This document shows, in pieces, positions 1 to 9,700 of a DNA stretch of 64,000 bases; the first letter of the stretch is position 1; each line of letters begins with the position of its first letter. This stretch comes from Puia sp. (GTDB lineage: Bacteria; Bacteroidota; Bacteroidia; Chitinophagales; Chitinophagaceae), in assembly GCA_031292515.1 (NCBI GenBank), contig JARLGZ010000279.1, positions 226,877 through 290,876 of the forward strand, read 5' to 3'. The position numbers and the translations under genes are program-made. The notes below the pieces were generated by a model, which worked only from the letters and a program-made list of their open reading frames with translations, was not told where the DNA came from and did no database searches.

Positions 1-1676
1 CCCTGGTCCTGATCGACGGCATACCGGCCTATGATCCATCGGGAACCAGCACGGCATTTGATCTCAACCTGATCAACACTGACGAAGTGGAAAGAGTGGA
101 GATCCTGAAAGGCAGCCAGTCTACCCTGTATGGGAGCGATGCGGTCGCCGGTGTCATCAATATCATCATGAAGAAAGGAAGCGGCAAGCCCCTGAACGCT
201 TCCGCTAATCTTTCGGCCGGCAGCTACGGAACTTACAAAATATCCGCCGGCATCGACGGAAAGATCCACAACACCGGGTACAACGTACAATATACCCACC
301 TGAAAAGCGATGGGATCTCAACCGCCTATGATTCCACGGGGAAAGGGCATTTCGACAATGACGGCTTCAATGAGAATATCGTCATGGCCAATATCAATCA
401 AAGGATATCAGATGCCCTTCAGCTCCGCGCCAACTTCCAGAACGGTTTTTACGGCGCCGATCTCGACGGCGGCGCCTACACGGACGACCGCTTCTATACC
501 GGCACCAACAAGAACACACAAGCCGGCATCGGCGCGGATTATATCGTCGGAATCGCCAAAATTCATTTCAATTACAATTACAATACCGTTACCAGGGCCT
601 ACCTCGACGATTCCGCTACCACGATCCTCCAGGGCGGCACCTATTCATCCAGCACTTATAAAGGACGATCCCACTACCTGGAACTGTTCAGCAATATAGA
701 CCTGTCAAAACATGTCGATCTGGTGGCCGGTATGGACTACCGGATTCAACGGGTAGACGAGAGCGGGCTGACCATCTATTACAACAGCTATTATCCCCCT
801 TATGGAGTCGTCAACTCTTACAACGCTATCTCCGGCGACAGCGCCAATGTCCGGCAATTTGCAGGTTACGCTTCTCTCCTGATAAAGAATCTGCACGGGT
901 TCAATTTTGAGGCGGGTGGCCGGTACAACAGCTTTAACCGGTATGGCAATGTATTCACCTATTCCGTGAATCCATCCTATGTGGTGAACGACCGGGTAAA
1001 AATATTCTTTAACCTCTCTTCAGGGTTTTCTGCACCCACTCTTTATCAATTGTATTCTCCCTATGCTGACCCCTTTGGGACGCTCAAACCGGAAAGATCG
1101 ATCACGACCGAAAGCGGTATCCAATACAGCGTGTCTCATTTCAACGCCAGGGCGCTCTATTTTCAGCGGTCTACAAAAGATAATATCATCTATTATGCAA
1201 ACAACCCCGCTTACCCGCTTGGCTATTATATCAACCTGGACAAACAGAACGATCACGGTGTCGAACTGGAAGCGAGTCTGAAGGCCGGTCCCTGGTCTTT
1301 TTCGGGGAACTACACCTATACCACCGGCAAAGTGACCACTCCGGTCAACGGGAAGGACAGCACTTTTTATGATTTGTACCGCCGTCCAAAAAATGCAGTG
1401 AACCTAAGCGCCGGCATCCACGCCACCAGGGCTCTCTTCATGAGCGTGGCCCTGCGCGCAGTCGGTAAACGCACCGAATCGTCGTATTATGGTCCTCCCA
1501 CTACGGCCTATGCCTATGCATACTATACGCTGGACGGATATCTGGAGTACAAGATCACCAAACAACTAAAAGCTTTTGCCGACCTGAAGAACCTGACCAA
1601 CCAGCTATTCTTCGACGAACCCGGTTATAACAGTAAAAAGTTTAATTTCATGGCGGGAGTGTCCCTTCGCTTCTAG
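1..1676 (+). CDS. TonB-dependent receptor, BtuB-like, 5' end missing
   Basis: Outer-membrane beta-barrel receptor that would import a large substrate with energy from TonB; the following cobalamin genes point to cobalamin or cobinamides. The open frame continues to the left edge (codons begin at base 3), so the signal peptide, TonB box and first part of the plug are outside the window. About 557 residues are visible. They begin in the plug domain (VLIDGIPAYDP, then VEILKGSQSTLYGSDAVAG, the typical plug end) and continue into a barrel rich in alternating aromatic strands. The protein ends in a Phe-containing last strand (GVSLRF), as expected for BAM-assembled proteins. The cobU gene starts 79 bases downstream on the same strand. 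Assignment to the TonB receptor family is firm; the B12 substrate is inferred from gene neighbours. Confidence 0.9.
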   Translation, partial: LVLIDGIPAYDPSGTSTAFDLNLINTDEVERVEILKGSQSTLYGSDAVAGVINIIMKKGSGKPLNASANLSAGSYGTYKISAGIDGKIHNTGYNVQYTHLKSDGISTAYDSTGKGHFDNDGFNENIVMANINQRISDALQLRANFQNGFYGADLDGGAYTDDRFYTGTNKNTQAGIGADYIVGIAKIHFNYNYNTVTRAYLDDSATTILQGGTYSSSTYKGRSHYLELFSNIDLSKHVDLVAGMDYRIQRVDESGLTIYYNSYYPPYGVVNSYNAISGDSANVRQFAGYASLLIKNLHGFNFEAGGRYNSFNRYGNVFTYSVNPSYVVNDRVKIFFNLSSGFSAPTLYQLYSPYADPFGTLKPERSITTESGIQYSVSHFNARALYFQRSTKDNIIYYANNPAYPLGYYINLDKQNDHGVELEASLKAGPWSFSGNYTYTTGKVTTPVNGKDSTFYDLYRRPKNAVNLSAGIHATRALFMSVALRAVGKRTESSYYGPPTTAYAYAYYTLDGYLEYKITKQLKAFADLKNLTNQLFFDEPGYNSKKFNFMAGVSLRF

Positions 1677-1755
1677 AATACTGCCAGGAAAAATAGCATC
1701 TGCAGGTAACTAAAACAACAGTCCGTATTTTTTAAAGAGAAATATTTTCTACGTG

Positions 1756-2370
1756 ATGGAAAATGACACACAACCCGTCAGTCGCATACTCTTTATCACC
1801 GGAGGCGCCAGGAGCGGCAAGAGCCGGTATGCCCAGGAACTGGCGCTGCAGTTGAGCCCCACCCCCCGCTATGTCGCGACGGCCCGCCGCTGGGATGACG
1901 ACTTCGGCGAACGAATCCGACGGCATCGACAGGACCGGGACGAACGATGGACTTCCCTGGAAGAAGAGAAATATCTCAGCCGCCTGCCCCTGTCCGGACA
2001 GACAGCCGTGATAGACTGTGTTACCCTCTGGCTTACGAATTTTTTTGTCGATACAAACCAGGATGTCGAAAGGACATTGGAAGCCTGCAAAAAAGAAATG
2101 GACCTGTTGTCCCACATGGTGCAGCAGGCTCCAGGCACCACGCTGATCGTCGTAAGCAACGAAATCGGCATGGGCTTGCACGCGGAAACGGAGGCCGGCA
2201 GAAAATTTGCCGACCTGCAGGGATGGATGAATCAATATATCGCACATCTCGCTGACCGGGTGACTTTAATGGTAAGCGGCATCCCCCTGATAGTAAAACC
2301 CGGAGGGAATGAAACCACCGGGATCAACCCAATCAGCAATAAAACCAATCCTGGGTACTTCCCGGAATAA
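1756..2370 (+). CDS. cobU: CobU, bifunctional adenosylcobinamide kinase / adenosylcobinamide-phosphate guanylyltransferase
   Basis: Phosphorylates adenosylcobinamide and then transfers GMP to give adenosylcobinamide-GDP, the activated precursor used by CobS. The protein is 204 residues, the usual length. The P-loop GGARSGKS lies near residue 17. The RIRRHR segment carries the conserved histidine region of the guanylyltransferase, and VSNEIGMGL is a CobU family motif. A GTG codon directly precedes the ATG used here, so the start could be one codon earlier. The last residues run past the usual family end by a short polar tail. The DUF71 gene begins 15 bases after the stop, so the two genes are very probably co-transcribed. 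Confidence 0.95.
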   Translation: MENDTQPVSRILFITGGARSGKSRYAQELALQLSPTPRYVATARRWDDDFGERIRRHRQDRDERWTSLEEEKYLSRLPLSGQTAVIDCVTLWLTNFFVDTNQDVERTLEACKKEMDLLSHMVQQAPGTTLIVVSNEIGMGLHAETEAGRKFADLQGWMNQYIAHLADRVTLMVSGIPLIVKPGGNETTGINPISNKTNPGYFPE

Positions 2371-2385
2371 ACAGACCAGGAAAAA

Positions 2386-3111
2386 ATGAATAACCCGGGC
2401 AAAACTTATATGAACTGGAGCGGCGGCAAGGATTCCGCCCTCTGCCTGCACCGGGTCTTGCAGGAAAACAGTCATGACGTCGGCTGTTTGCTGACCAGCA
2501 TAAATACCCATCACGACCGCATCTCGATGCATGGTGTGCGCAGGGAATTGCTGGAAGCGCAAGCCACGGCGATGAATTATCCCCTGGAAACGGTCGAACT
2601 GTCCGAACAGCCAGACATGAAGGAATACGAACACGCAATGAATACCAGGATCTCCTCCCTGCGTGCCAGGGGGTATTCGAAGGCCCTGTTCGGAGACATC
2701 TTTTTAGAGGATCTGAAAAGATACCGGGAACAGCAACTGGCGGCCCATGGAATCGAATGCCTTTTTCCTCTTTGGAAAGAATCCACGATCGCACTCGTCA
2801 GGGAATTCATCGGACTGGGCTTCAAAGCCATTATCGTCTGCGTAAATGAGAAATACCTGGATCGCAGTTTTTGCGGAAGACTGATAGATGAGACGTTTCT
2901 GGCGGATTTGCCCGCGAATGCAGACCCTTGCGGTGAAAATGGAGAGTACCACTCCTTCGTATTCGAAGGCCCCGTTTTAAAATATCCGATTCCTTTTCAA
3001 AAAGGCGATATCGTCCGCAGGCAATATGCCGACCCGGGCAATACTGCCGGCCATGACAGCCTCAACGGCGATCTTGGATTTTTTTTTGCGGATCTCCTGC
3101 CTGTGCAGTGA
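2386..3111 (+). CDS. DUF71/COG2102 ATP-pyrophosphatase (diphthine-ammonia ligase family), B12-cluster type
   Basis: Member of the N-type ATP-pyrophosphatase family whose eukaryotic and archaeal members amidate diphthine. The P-loop-like SGGKDSAL is at residues 12-19, and the family blocks FGDIFLEDLKRYRE and LFPLWKE are present in the middle. The length, 241 residues, fits the family. Bacteria lack diphthamide, so the eukaryotic function cannot apply. Comparative genomics has proposed that a bacterial DUF71 subgroup acts in B12 salvage, and the position here between cobU and cobT supports that subgroup. A role on the cobinamide or corrinoid side chain is inferred, not shown. Automatic annotation as diphthine ligase would be misleading. 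Confidence 0.88.
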   Translation: MNNPGKTYMNWSGGKDSALCLHRVLQENSHDVGCLLTSINTHHDRISMHGVRRELLEAQATAMNYPLETVELSEQPDMKEYEHAMNTRISSLRARGYSKALFGDIFLEDLKRYREQQLAAHGIECLFPLWKESTIALVREFIGLGFKAIIVCVNEKYLDRSFCGRLIDETFLADLPANADPCGENGEYHSFVFEGPVLKYPIPFQKGDIVRRQYADPGNTAGHDSLNGDLGFFFADLLPVQ

Positions 3112-3187
3112 GCCAATGCCAGGCTTTCCTTATCATTGTGCAGGCCTGTCGATGAGAACGGTCTGATAAATATCTATAGCAATAAAA

Positions 3188-4243
3188 ATGGAACTAAGGG
3201 AAAAAATTCAACGCAAAATAGACAATAAGACCAAACCGGTCGGTTCTTTGGGCCGCCTGGAAGAGATCGCCCTGCAGGTGGGCCTCATCCAGGGCACGGA
3301 CAACCCGCAAATCCGCGATCCCCATATTGTCATCTTTGCAGGGGACCATGGAATCGCGGCGACAGGGTTGATCAACCCCTACCCCCAGGCCGTGACAGCA
3401 CAGATGGTGCTGAATTTTGTCAGGGGCGGCGCCGCCATCAACGTATTTTGCCGCCAGCATAGGATCGGCCTGAAAGTAGTGGACGCGGGAGTAAATGCCG
3501 ATTTCGGGCACAGCGGAGGATCGTTGGCTATTCCATCCGGCACCCCGGGGTTCATAGAAGCCAAGATCGGCTACGGTACCCGCAATTATCTCGAAGAAGA
3601 AGCGATGAGCGCAGAGGAGATGCAAAAAGCCCTCGCCAAAGGACAGACGATCATTGAAGATCTCTTTAAAAACGGCTGCAATTGTGTAGGCCTCGGTGAG
3701 ATGGGCATCGGGAACACCTCTTCCGCGGCCCTGATCATGAGCCTGGTGACCGGCATCCCGGTCGCCGATTGCGCGGGCAGAGGTACAGGGTCGAGCGACG
3801 AACAACTGGCGGCAAAAATCGCAACCCTGCAGAAAGTGATCGCACGGCATTTTCCCGGTCACGAAATGTCGCCGGCCACCCCCGAAAAGATTCTGCAGTC
3901 TGTCGGCGGTTTTGAGATCGCCATGATGACCGGCGCCTTTCTAAAGGCCGCCACCCTGGGGATGGTCATTATAGTGGACGGCTTTATCGCCACCTCTGCG
4001 CTCCTGCTTGCGCGCGCCATGCGGCCGGCCGTCACAGACAATTGTATATTTGCTCATACCAGCGGAGAGCAAGGCCACCGGAAAATGCTGGATTGGCTCG
4101 GCGCCAGCCCCGTCTTGAACCTCGGCATGCGTCTGGGGGAAGGCACCGGCGCGGCGATGGTCCTTCCGGTCATCCGCTCGGCCACGGCGTTCCTGGACGA
4201 AATGGCTTCTTTCGAATCGGCCGGTGTTGACCACGCCGGCTAG
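3188..4243 (+). CDS. cobT: CobT, nicotinate-nucleotide-dimethylbenzimidazole phosphoribosyltransferase
   Basis: Makes alpha-ribazole phosphate from the lower-ligand base and nicotinate mononucleotide, the first step of nucleotide-loop assembly. The protein has 351 residues, close to the family norm. Family blocks seen in order are NKTKPVGSLGRLE near the N-terminus, FAGDHGIAATGL, VGLGEMGIGNTSSAA, AHTSGEQGHRKML and, near the C-terminus, RLGEGTGAAM with the catalytic glutamate. The gene follows the DUF71 gene by 76 bases, and cobS starts 21 bases after its stop. All expected catalytic motifs are intact. Confidence 0.97.
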   Translation: MELREKIQRKIDNKTKPVGSLGRLEEIALQVGLIQGTDNPQIRDPHIVIFAGDHGIAATGLINPYPQAVTAQMVLNFVRGGAAINVFCRQHRIGLKVVDAGVNADFGHSGGSLAIPSGTPGFIEAKIGYGTRNYLEEEAMSAEEMQKALAKGQTIIEDLFKNGCNCVGLGEMGIGNTSSAALIMSLVTGIPVADCAGRGTGSSDEQLAAKIATLQKVIARHFPGHEMSPATPEKILQSVGGFEIAMMTGAFLKAATLGMVIIVDGFIATSALLLARAMRPAVTDNCIFAHTSGEQGHRKMLDWLGASPVLNLGMRLGEGTGAAMVLPVIRSATAFLDEMASFESAGVDHAG

Positions 4244-4264
4244 CCCTAAATAATAACGACATTC

Positions 4265-5110
4265 ATGTTGAGAAAAGAATGGAAGACCTTTTTAACCGCC
4301 GTCATGTTCCTGACCCGGATCCGGGTGCCGGCAGGCATCGACCATCATCCGGACTACCTGCAACGCAGCCCCAGATATTTTCCCCTCATCGGTTGGATCA
4401 TCGGGGTGATCTGCGCCTCCGTCTTTCTGCTTTTTAAAGCCCTCTTTTCCGCTGATTTCGCCATCCTGGGCTCTATGATCGCCGGGATCCTGGCCACCGG
4501 CGCCTTTCATGAAGACGGCTTTGCAGACGTATGCGATGGCTTCGGGGGAGGATGGACACGGGAGAAAATTCTGCTCATCATGAAAGACAGCCGCATCGGG
4601 GCCTTTGGTGCCATCGGCCTGTTGGCGATGCTCGGTAGCAAATTCCTCTTGCAAAAGGACACGCTTTCCCTGACCCTTTCTCCCGACGGCATTCCCGGCC
4701 ACCCCGCCAATAGCATCAATACAGCCGGCAACTGTCTTCTTTGCTGCAAGAATTTTATCGTCGCCCTGGTGGCCGCACACAGCCTGAGCAGGCTGATGCC
4801 GGTCGTCATCATGCGCTTTTTCGAATATGCTTCGGATCCCGACACCAGCAAATCCAAACCAGTGGCAACCAGAAAGCCTGGTTTGGGAGAGCTGGCTTTT
4901 GCCTCGGCCACGGCCCTCCTCCCATTCGCTCTGCTTCCCGGGTATTTCCTCCTGTCGATCCCGCCCGTGATCATCGTGGCTTTCCGGCTGGCGGGATATT
5001 TTAAAAAATGGATCGGCGGTTTTACGGGTGATTGCCTCGGTGCGATACAACAGGTCAGTGAATGTGTATTCTATTTAACTTTTATAATGATCGGAAAGTA
5101 TATCCGCTAA
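4265..5110 (+). CDS. cobS: CobS, adenosylcobinamide-GDP ribazoletransferase
   Basis: Integral inner-membrane enzyme that joins adenosylcobinamide-GDP and alpha-ribazole (phosphate) to give cobalamin (phosphate). It has 281 residues, slightly longer than many homologues because of a loop near residues 130-160. The signature GAFHEDGFADVCDGFGGG carries the acidic metal-binding residues, followed by MKDSRIGAFGA. Several hydrophobic membrane segments flank these motifs, and FTGDCLGA lies near the C-terminus as expected. It lies between cobT and cobC with short gaps, consistent with one transcript. Confidence 0.96.
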   Translation: MLRKEWKTFLTAVMFLTRIRVPAGIDHHPDYLQRSPRYFPLIGWIIGVICASVFLLFKALFSADFAILGSMIAGILATGAFHEDGFADVCDGFGGGWTREKILLIMKDSRIGAFGAIGLLAMLGSKFLLQKDTLSLTLSPDGIPGHPANSINTAGNCLLCCKNFIVALVAAHSLSRLMPVVIMRFFEYASDPDTSKSKPVATRKPGLGELAFASATALLPFALLPGYFLLSIPPVIIVAFRLAGYFKKWIGGFTGDCLGAIQQVSECVFYLTFIMIGKYIR

Positions 5111-5122
5111 AAAGGGAACACA

Positions 5123-5797
5123 ATGTCACAAACGATCTATCTGGTCAGGCATACGACGCCGGCCGTCGAAAAAGGCATCTGTTATGGACAGAGCGATCTC
5201 GATGTAGCCGCCGGTTTCCCGGAAGAAGCGGCCATCATCCGGGAAAATCTGAACCTTCCCTCTCTGCCTGAAGATCCCCGATACCAGGAAAAGTCTCCCG
5301 CCGGCTCCATCCATACCGTCTATACCAGCCCTCTGCGGCGTTGCAGAAAACTGGCCACCTGCCTGTTTCCCGGCAAAAACATATCCGAAGCAGGGGAACT
5401 GATGGAAATCCATTGCGGAGAATGGGAAATGCGGAAATGGGATCAACTCCCGCGGGAACAAATCGATCCCTGGATGAAAGACTTCGTAACGGTCAGAATC
5501 CCCGGAGGAGAAAGCTACCTGGATCTGTACCACCGGGTCATCCCCTGGTTCGACAAGCTCCTGGAAATGCCGGAAAACAGCCCTGTCGTCCTATTTACGC
5601 ACGGAGGCGTGATCCGAAGCCTGTTGGCTTATATCACGGGGACATCCCTGGCCAAATCCTTCAACGCATTTTCGTTGTATTACGGTTGCACGATAAAGAT
5701 CACCACCCATCCCGGCGATCCGGCAGGCCTATTCCGCCACGAGTTTCTTTCCAATGACAGGTCCGGCGAAAAAGAGCAGCACAAACCGCACTATTAG
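5123..5797 (+). CDS. cobC: CobC-type alpha-ribazole phosphatase (histidine phosphatase superfamily)
   Basis: Histidine phosphatase that would remove the phosphate from alpha-ribazole 5'-phosphate or adenosylcobalamin 5'-phosphate at the end of nucleotide-loop assembly. The N-terminal LVRHTTP holds the catalytic histidine (RH motif), YGQSDLDV is typical of the alpha-ribazole phosphatase group, and the second histidine is in FTHGGVIRSLL near residue 155. It is 224 residues long. The gene starts 12 bases after cobS. The fold is certain; the substrate is taken from the YGQ(S/T)D block and the operon context. Confidence 0.92.
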   Translation: MSQTIYLVRHTTPAVEKGICYGQSDLDVAAGFPEEAAIIRENLNLPSLPEDPRYQEKSPAGSIHTVYTSPLRRCRKLATCLFPGKNISEAGELMEIHCGEWEMRKWDQLPREQIDPWMKDFVTVRIPGGESYLDLYHRVIPWFDKLLEMPENSPVVLFTHGGVIRSLLAYITGTSLAKSFNAFSLYYGCTIKITTHPGDPAGLFRHEFLSNDRSGEKEQHKPHY

Positions 5798-5811
5798 ACG
5801 GAGCCAGGCTC

Positions 5812-5819
5812 TACCTTTG
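5812..5819 (+). promoter_or_regulatory. -7 promoter element upstream of the marC gene
   Basis: TACCTTTG matches the Bacteroidota -7 consensus TAnnTTTG exactly and ends 11 bases before the marC ATG. No clear -33 TTTG is seen at the usual distance. It suggests that marC has its own start of transcription after the cob genes. Confidence 0.5.
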
Positions 5820-5830
5820 CAACTATCTTT

Positions 5831-6418
5831 ATGAATATGACAAAAGTCGATATCAATAACCTCGTAACGGTGACTTTTACGCTTTTCGCGGTGATTGATA
5901 TCCTGGGGTCCATCCCCCTGCTGCTGGCGCTGAAAAAGAAAATGGGCGGCTTCCATGAACTGAAAGCCACCTTTATCTCCGGAGCGCTGATGGTGTTATT
6001 CCTGTTCGCCGGGGAAAAATTCCTGGCTATCCTGGGAGTAGACAAACATTCGTTTGCGGTGGGGGGGTCGATCGTCATTTTTATCCTGGGACTGGAGATG
6101 GTGCTGGGCATCGAGTTCTTCAAGAGCGAAAAAGACGTCAAATCCAGCCTGCTGGTGCCGATCGCCTTCCCGCTCATCGCCGGTTCCGGTACCCTTACCA
6201 CCATCATGTCGCTAAAGGCCAATTATGACGAAACGATCATCCTGCTCGCCATCTTCGTCAACCTGATTATCATCTATATTGTGCTCCGATCCCTCGATTG
6301 GCTGGAAAAAATTCTCGGACCGGCAGGTATGATTGCGATTCGTAAATTTTTTGGCGTAGTTTTGCTCGCCATCGCGGTAAAAATCTTCAGCAGCAACCTT
6401 CACGGTCTGTTGAAATGA
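5831..6418 (+). CDS. MarC family integral membrane protein
   Basis: Protein of 195 residues with about six hydrophobic segments, belonging to the MarC/UPF0056 family of inner-membrane proteins whose transport substrate is not established. Recognisable family features are FAVIDILGSIPLLLAL near the N-terminus, IVIFILGLEMVLG in the middle and PLIAGSGTLTTIMSL, the most conserved block. The C-terminus has LLAIAVKIFSSNL. The start used is MNMTKVD; the next ATG two codons later is equally possible. A perfect -7 element stands just upstream. No functional link to the cob genes is evident. Confidence 0.9.
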   Translation: MNMTKVDINNLVTVTFTLFAVIDILGSIPLLLALKKKMGGFHELKATFISGALMVLFLFAGEKFLAILGVDKHSFAVGGSIVIFILGLEMVLGIEFFKSEKDVKSSLLVPIAFPLIAGSGTLTTIMSLKANYDETIILLAIFVNLIIIYIVLRSLDWLEKILGPAGMIAIRKFFGVVLLAIAVKIFSSNLHGLLK

Positions 6419-6448
6419 CCCCGCCGGGCAACCCGGTGGTCAAAAGCC

Positions 6449-6520
6449 GGTCCTGTAGTACAATGGATAGTATAAGGGTCTCCGAAGCCCTGGATTCCAG
6501 TTCGATTCTGGACGGGACCA
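6449..6520 (+). tRNA. tRNA-Arg (anticodon CCG)
   Basis: A full cloverleaf can be drawn. The acceptor stem is 6449-6455 with 6513-6519, the D arm 6458-6473, and the anticodon stem 6475-6479 with 6487-6491. The seven-base loop places CCG at 6482-6484. The T arm is 6496-6512 with loop TTCGATT. The discriminator base is A6520, and CCA is not encoded. Anticodon CCG reads the arginine codon CGG. A strong hairpin terminator follows at once. Confidence 0.94.
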
Positions 6521-6525
6521 CTCCG

Positions 6526-6573
6526 AAAATCCGGATATGATTTAAAAAAATCCAATCATATCCGGATTTTTTT
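6526..6573 (+). terminator. Rho-independent terminator after tRNA-Arg
   Basis: A long near-perfect inverted repeat (left arm 6526-6542, core TCCGGATATGATT; right arm 6554-6570) encloses a loop of about 11 A-rich bases and ends in a run of T. It would end the tRNA transcript and any read-through from marC. The 160 bases between this hairpin and the susC start are AT-rich and show no clear promoter. Confidence 0.9.
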
Positions 6574-6734
6574 AAATAAATAAGAATCTTCGACGAGATC
6601 TTCAACAGATTTTTACCAGGTTTTTGAAAATTCCTCTACATCTCTGGCAATCAGCCTTCCATTTTTGCGTTGTTTAGCAGGTTTGAAAATGTAACCGCTT
6701 CCGACCCACGCATTTCACGCTAAAAATTAACTCG

Positions 6735-9700
6735 ATGAGAAAACTGTTACTACTGCTTTGTAGTCTTGTTGTATTTTGCAGCCAGCCCTTTGCACAAGTC
6801 CGTACAATAAGGGGGAGAGTAGTCGACGATCAGGGACGACCTATCGCCGGAGCTACAGTGCAGGCTGCGGGTTCCTCCCGGGCAACAGGCGCCGTAGCAG
6901 CAACTTCCACGACCGGAGAAGGTAATTTCAGCCTCAAAATCCCTGCTTCAGGAGAAATACTGGTCGTTTCTTCGGTCAATTTCATCACCAGGGAGATAGG
7001 AATCGCAGACAATCTCATGATCGCCCTGCAACCCGCAACGGGCACCTTGAACCAGGTAGTGATCACCGCTTACGGAAACACCCGCAAAAAAGCTTTCACA
7101 GGCACCGCCGAAACTATAAATGCCGGATCGTTTAAAGACCAGCAGGTGAGTTCGATTACCAATGTCTTGCAGGGAGAGGCCAGCGGTGTCCTGGTTGTCA
7201 ACGAGAACGGGCAGCCGGGAGAAAATCCCAGTGTAAGGATCAGGGGCATCGGCTCGGTGAATGCCTCCGCGGACCCCTTCATTATCCTCGATGGAGCTCC
7301 CTACGGCGGGTACCTCAGCAGCATCAATCCCGCGGACATAGAAACGATCACCGTTCTGAAAGACGCTTCTTCCACGGCTTTATACGGATCACGCGCATCC
7401 AATGGCATACTCCAGATAACAACCCGTTCGGGCAAAGGCTCCCCCCACGTGTCTGTTTCCGGTGTCAGAGGCTATTCCCGCCGGGCTGTATCCGACTACA
7501 AATATGTAAGTGATCCCCAATTATATGAATTGACCTGGGAAGGACTGCGGAACCAGGCCAATATCACACCCAGCATCATCACCGTCGCCGGTGCCGCATC
7601 GGCGGAGGATTATGCAAGCCGGAGCGTCGCCGGTACCCTGGTGTACAACCCGTTTGGTGTAAGCGAACCGGTAGGAACGGATGGGAAGATCGTCGCGGGA
7701 GCAAAGGAGCTCTGGCACGAGAACTGGGCCGACGTACTAACCCGTACGGCCGGAAGAACCGATATCAACCTATCCGTGGCGGGAGGAACCGACCGGACAA
7801 AATATCTGATCTCCGGGGGATACCTCGACGATGCCGGTATCCCGCTGGAGTCCAGGTTTAAGAGATATTCAGGCCGCATAAACCTGGAAACAAAAGCAAA
7901 TGACTGGCTCAGGGTCGGGTTGAATTCAAGCCTTTCCTACTCCACGCAAAACTATCCCACCCAGGGCGGGACGGATTATGTGAACGTCATCGGGTGGATA
8001 CGGAGTACGTCTGGCATCTATCCTGAATATCTCAGGGATCCCGCCACCGGCGCGTTCATCCTCGATGCCGGCGGAAATAAACAATTTGATTACGGGAACA
8101 ACGGTCCACTGAGACGTCCGATGGCCCAGGGGGACAACCCGGCGGGGACCGCCACCCTGAATCCGATCTTGTATGACCGCACGATCACCTCGCTGAACGG
8201 CTTCGCGGAGGCAAAAATCCTCACCGGCTTGCAATTCAGGACACAATATGCCGTGGACCTTTTTCAGACCCAGTTCAGCCAGTTTTTTAACCCCTTTGTA
8301 GGGGACGGCGCCGCTTACAAAGGCAGCAGCGAAAAAAAACAGACGAACTCGAATAACCAGACTTTCACCAATACGTTCACCTATGACAGGAACTTCGGCG
8401 GCATTCATCATATCAACCTGGTGGCAGGCATGGAAGCCTATCGCTATAACCAGGGCGTGGTCGATGCCGTAGCCAAAGGCTTTACCTTCCCCGGAGCCAC
8501 GGAATTACAGTATGGAAGCATCCCTTATACGGCTACCTCCTACTCCTACAATAACAGGATGGTCAGCTATCTCAGCCGGTTGAACTACGACCTCACAGAT
8601 AAATATCACCTGTCGGTATCCTTGCGACGTGACGGCTCCAGCCGTTTTGCCGATTCTGTCCGATGGGGGACTTTTTGGTCCGTCGGCGGCGCCTGGAACA
8701 TCAATAAAGAAGACTTTGCAAAAGGATTCGGCGATTTAAGCGACCTGAAACTGAGAGCGAGCTATGGAACGACGGGCAACCAGGCCTTTCTCGACCAGAA
8801 TAACAATCCCATCTATTTCCCTTACCTCTCCACTTACGCGGCGGGAGCCAATATCGCCGGCTATGCCGGCTCCGTCATCTCCAACGTAGGCAACGGAAGA
8901 CTCACATGGGAAAGTCAGAAGGACCTCGACCTCGGTATCGATTTCGGTTTTCTGAACAACAGGATCATGGGATCTTTCACCTGGTTTGACCGGCGTTCCA
9001 ACAAGTTGTTCTTCGCCCGCCCCCTGCCACCCTCTTCCGGCAACGATTTCGTAAACGACAATATCGGGGCGGTGACAAATAGAGGCGTCGAAATCGATCT
9101 GACGACCGTAAATATCAACACCCGGGATTTCACATGGACGACCACCCTGAATTTTAGCAGCATCCGGAACAGGATCACGGCCCTGCCCCAGCAGTCGATC
9201 ACGGGCCCCAACCTGAGCCAGCTGGTAGTCGGCCAACCTCTGAACAATTTCTATATACGCGAATATGCCGGCGTCGATGCCACCGACGGGACCCCAATGT
9301 GGTATATGGATAAAATTGACGGGACCGGTAAAACGATCAAGACCATTACCAAGCAATACAGCGCGGCAACCCGCTATTTCGAAGGCACGTCTTTGCCGGA
9401 TTGGACCGGAGGCATTACCAGCACCCTGCGATACCGGCATTTCGAACTCAGTATCCTGGCCTACCTTAGTTTCCGGGGAAAAATCTATGACGCCGACTAT
9501 GCCAGCCTGATGTATTCATCGGTAGGTACCGCACCCGGCCATAACTGGAGCACGGATATTTTCAACAGGTGGCAGAGCCCGACAGAAAGAGGCGACGGAA
9601 AAACACCCAGGCTGACGACGACGACTGACGATCAGTCCAACGCGGTCTCTACCCGTTTCCTGTACGATGATACCTATATGCGTATCAGAAATATAACGCT

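Noticed and set aside
1..1676. Cobalamin riboswitch for the cob cluster
   Set aside because: The 5' leader of the receptor gene lies outside the window, and no B12-box-like sequence was seen in the short gaps within the cluster.
6449..6734. tRNA-Arg as an integration site for a mobile element
   Set aside because: No integrase gene and no second copy of the tRNA 3' end was seen; the next genes are an ordinary SusC/SusD pair.
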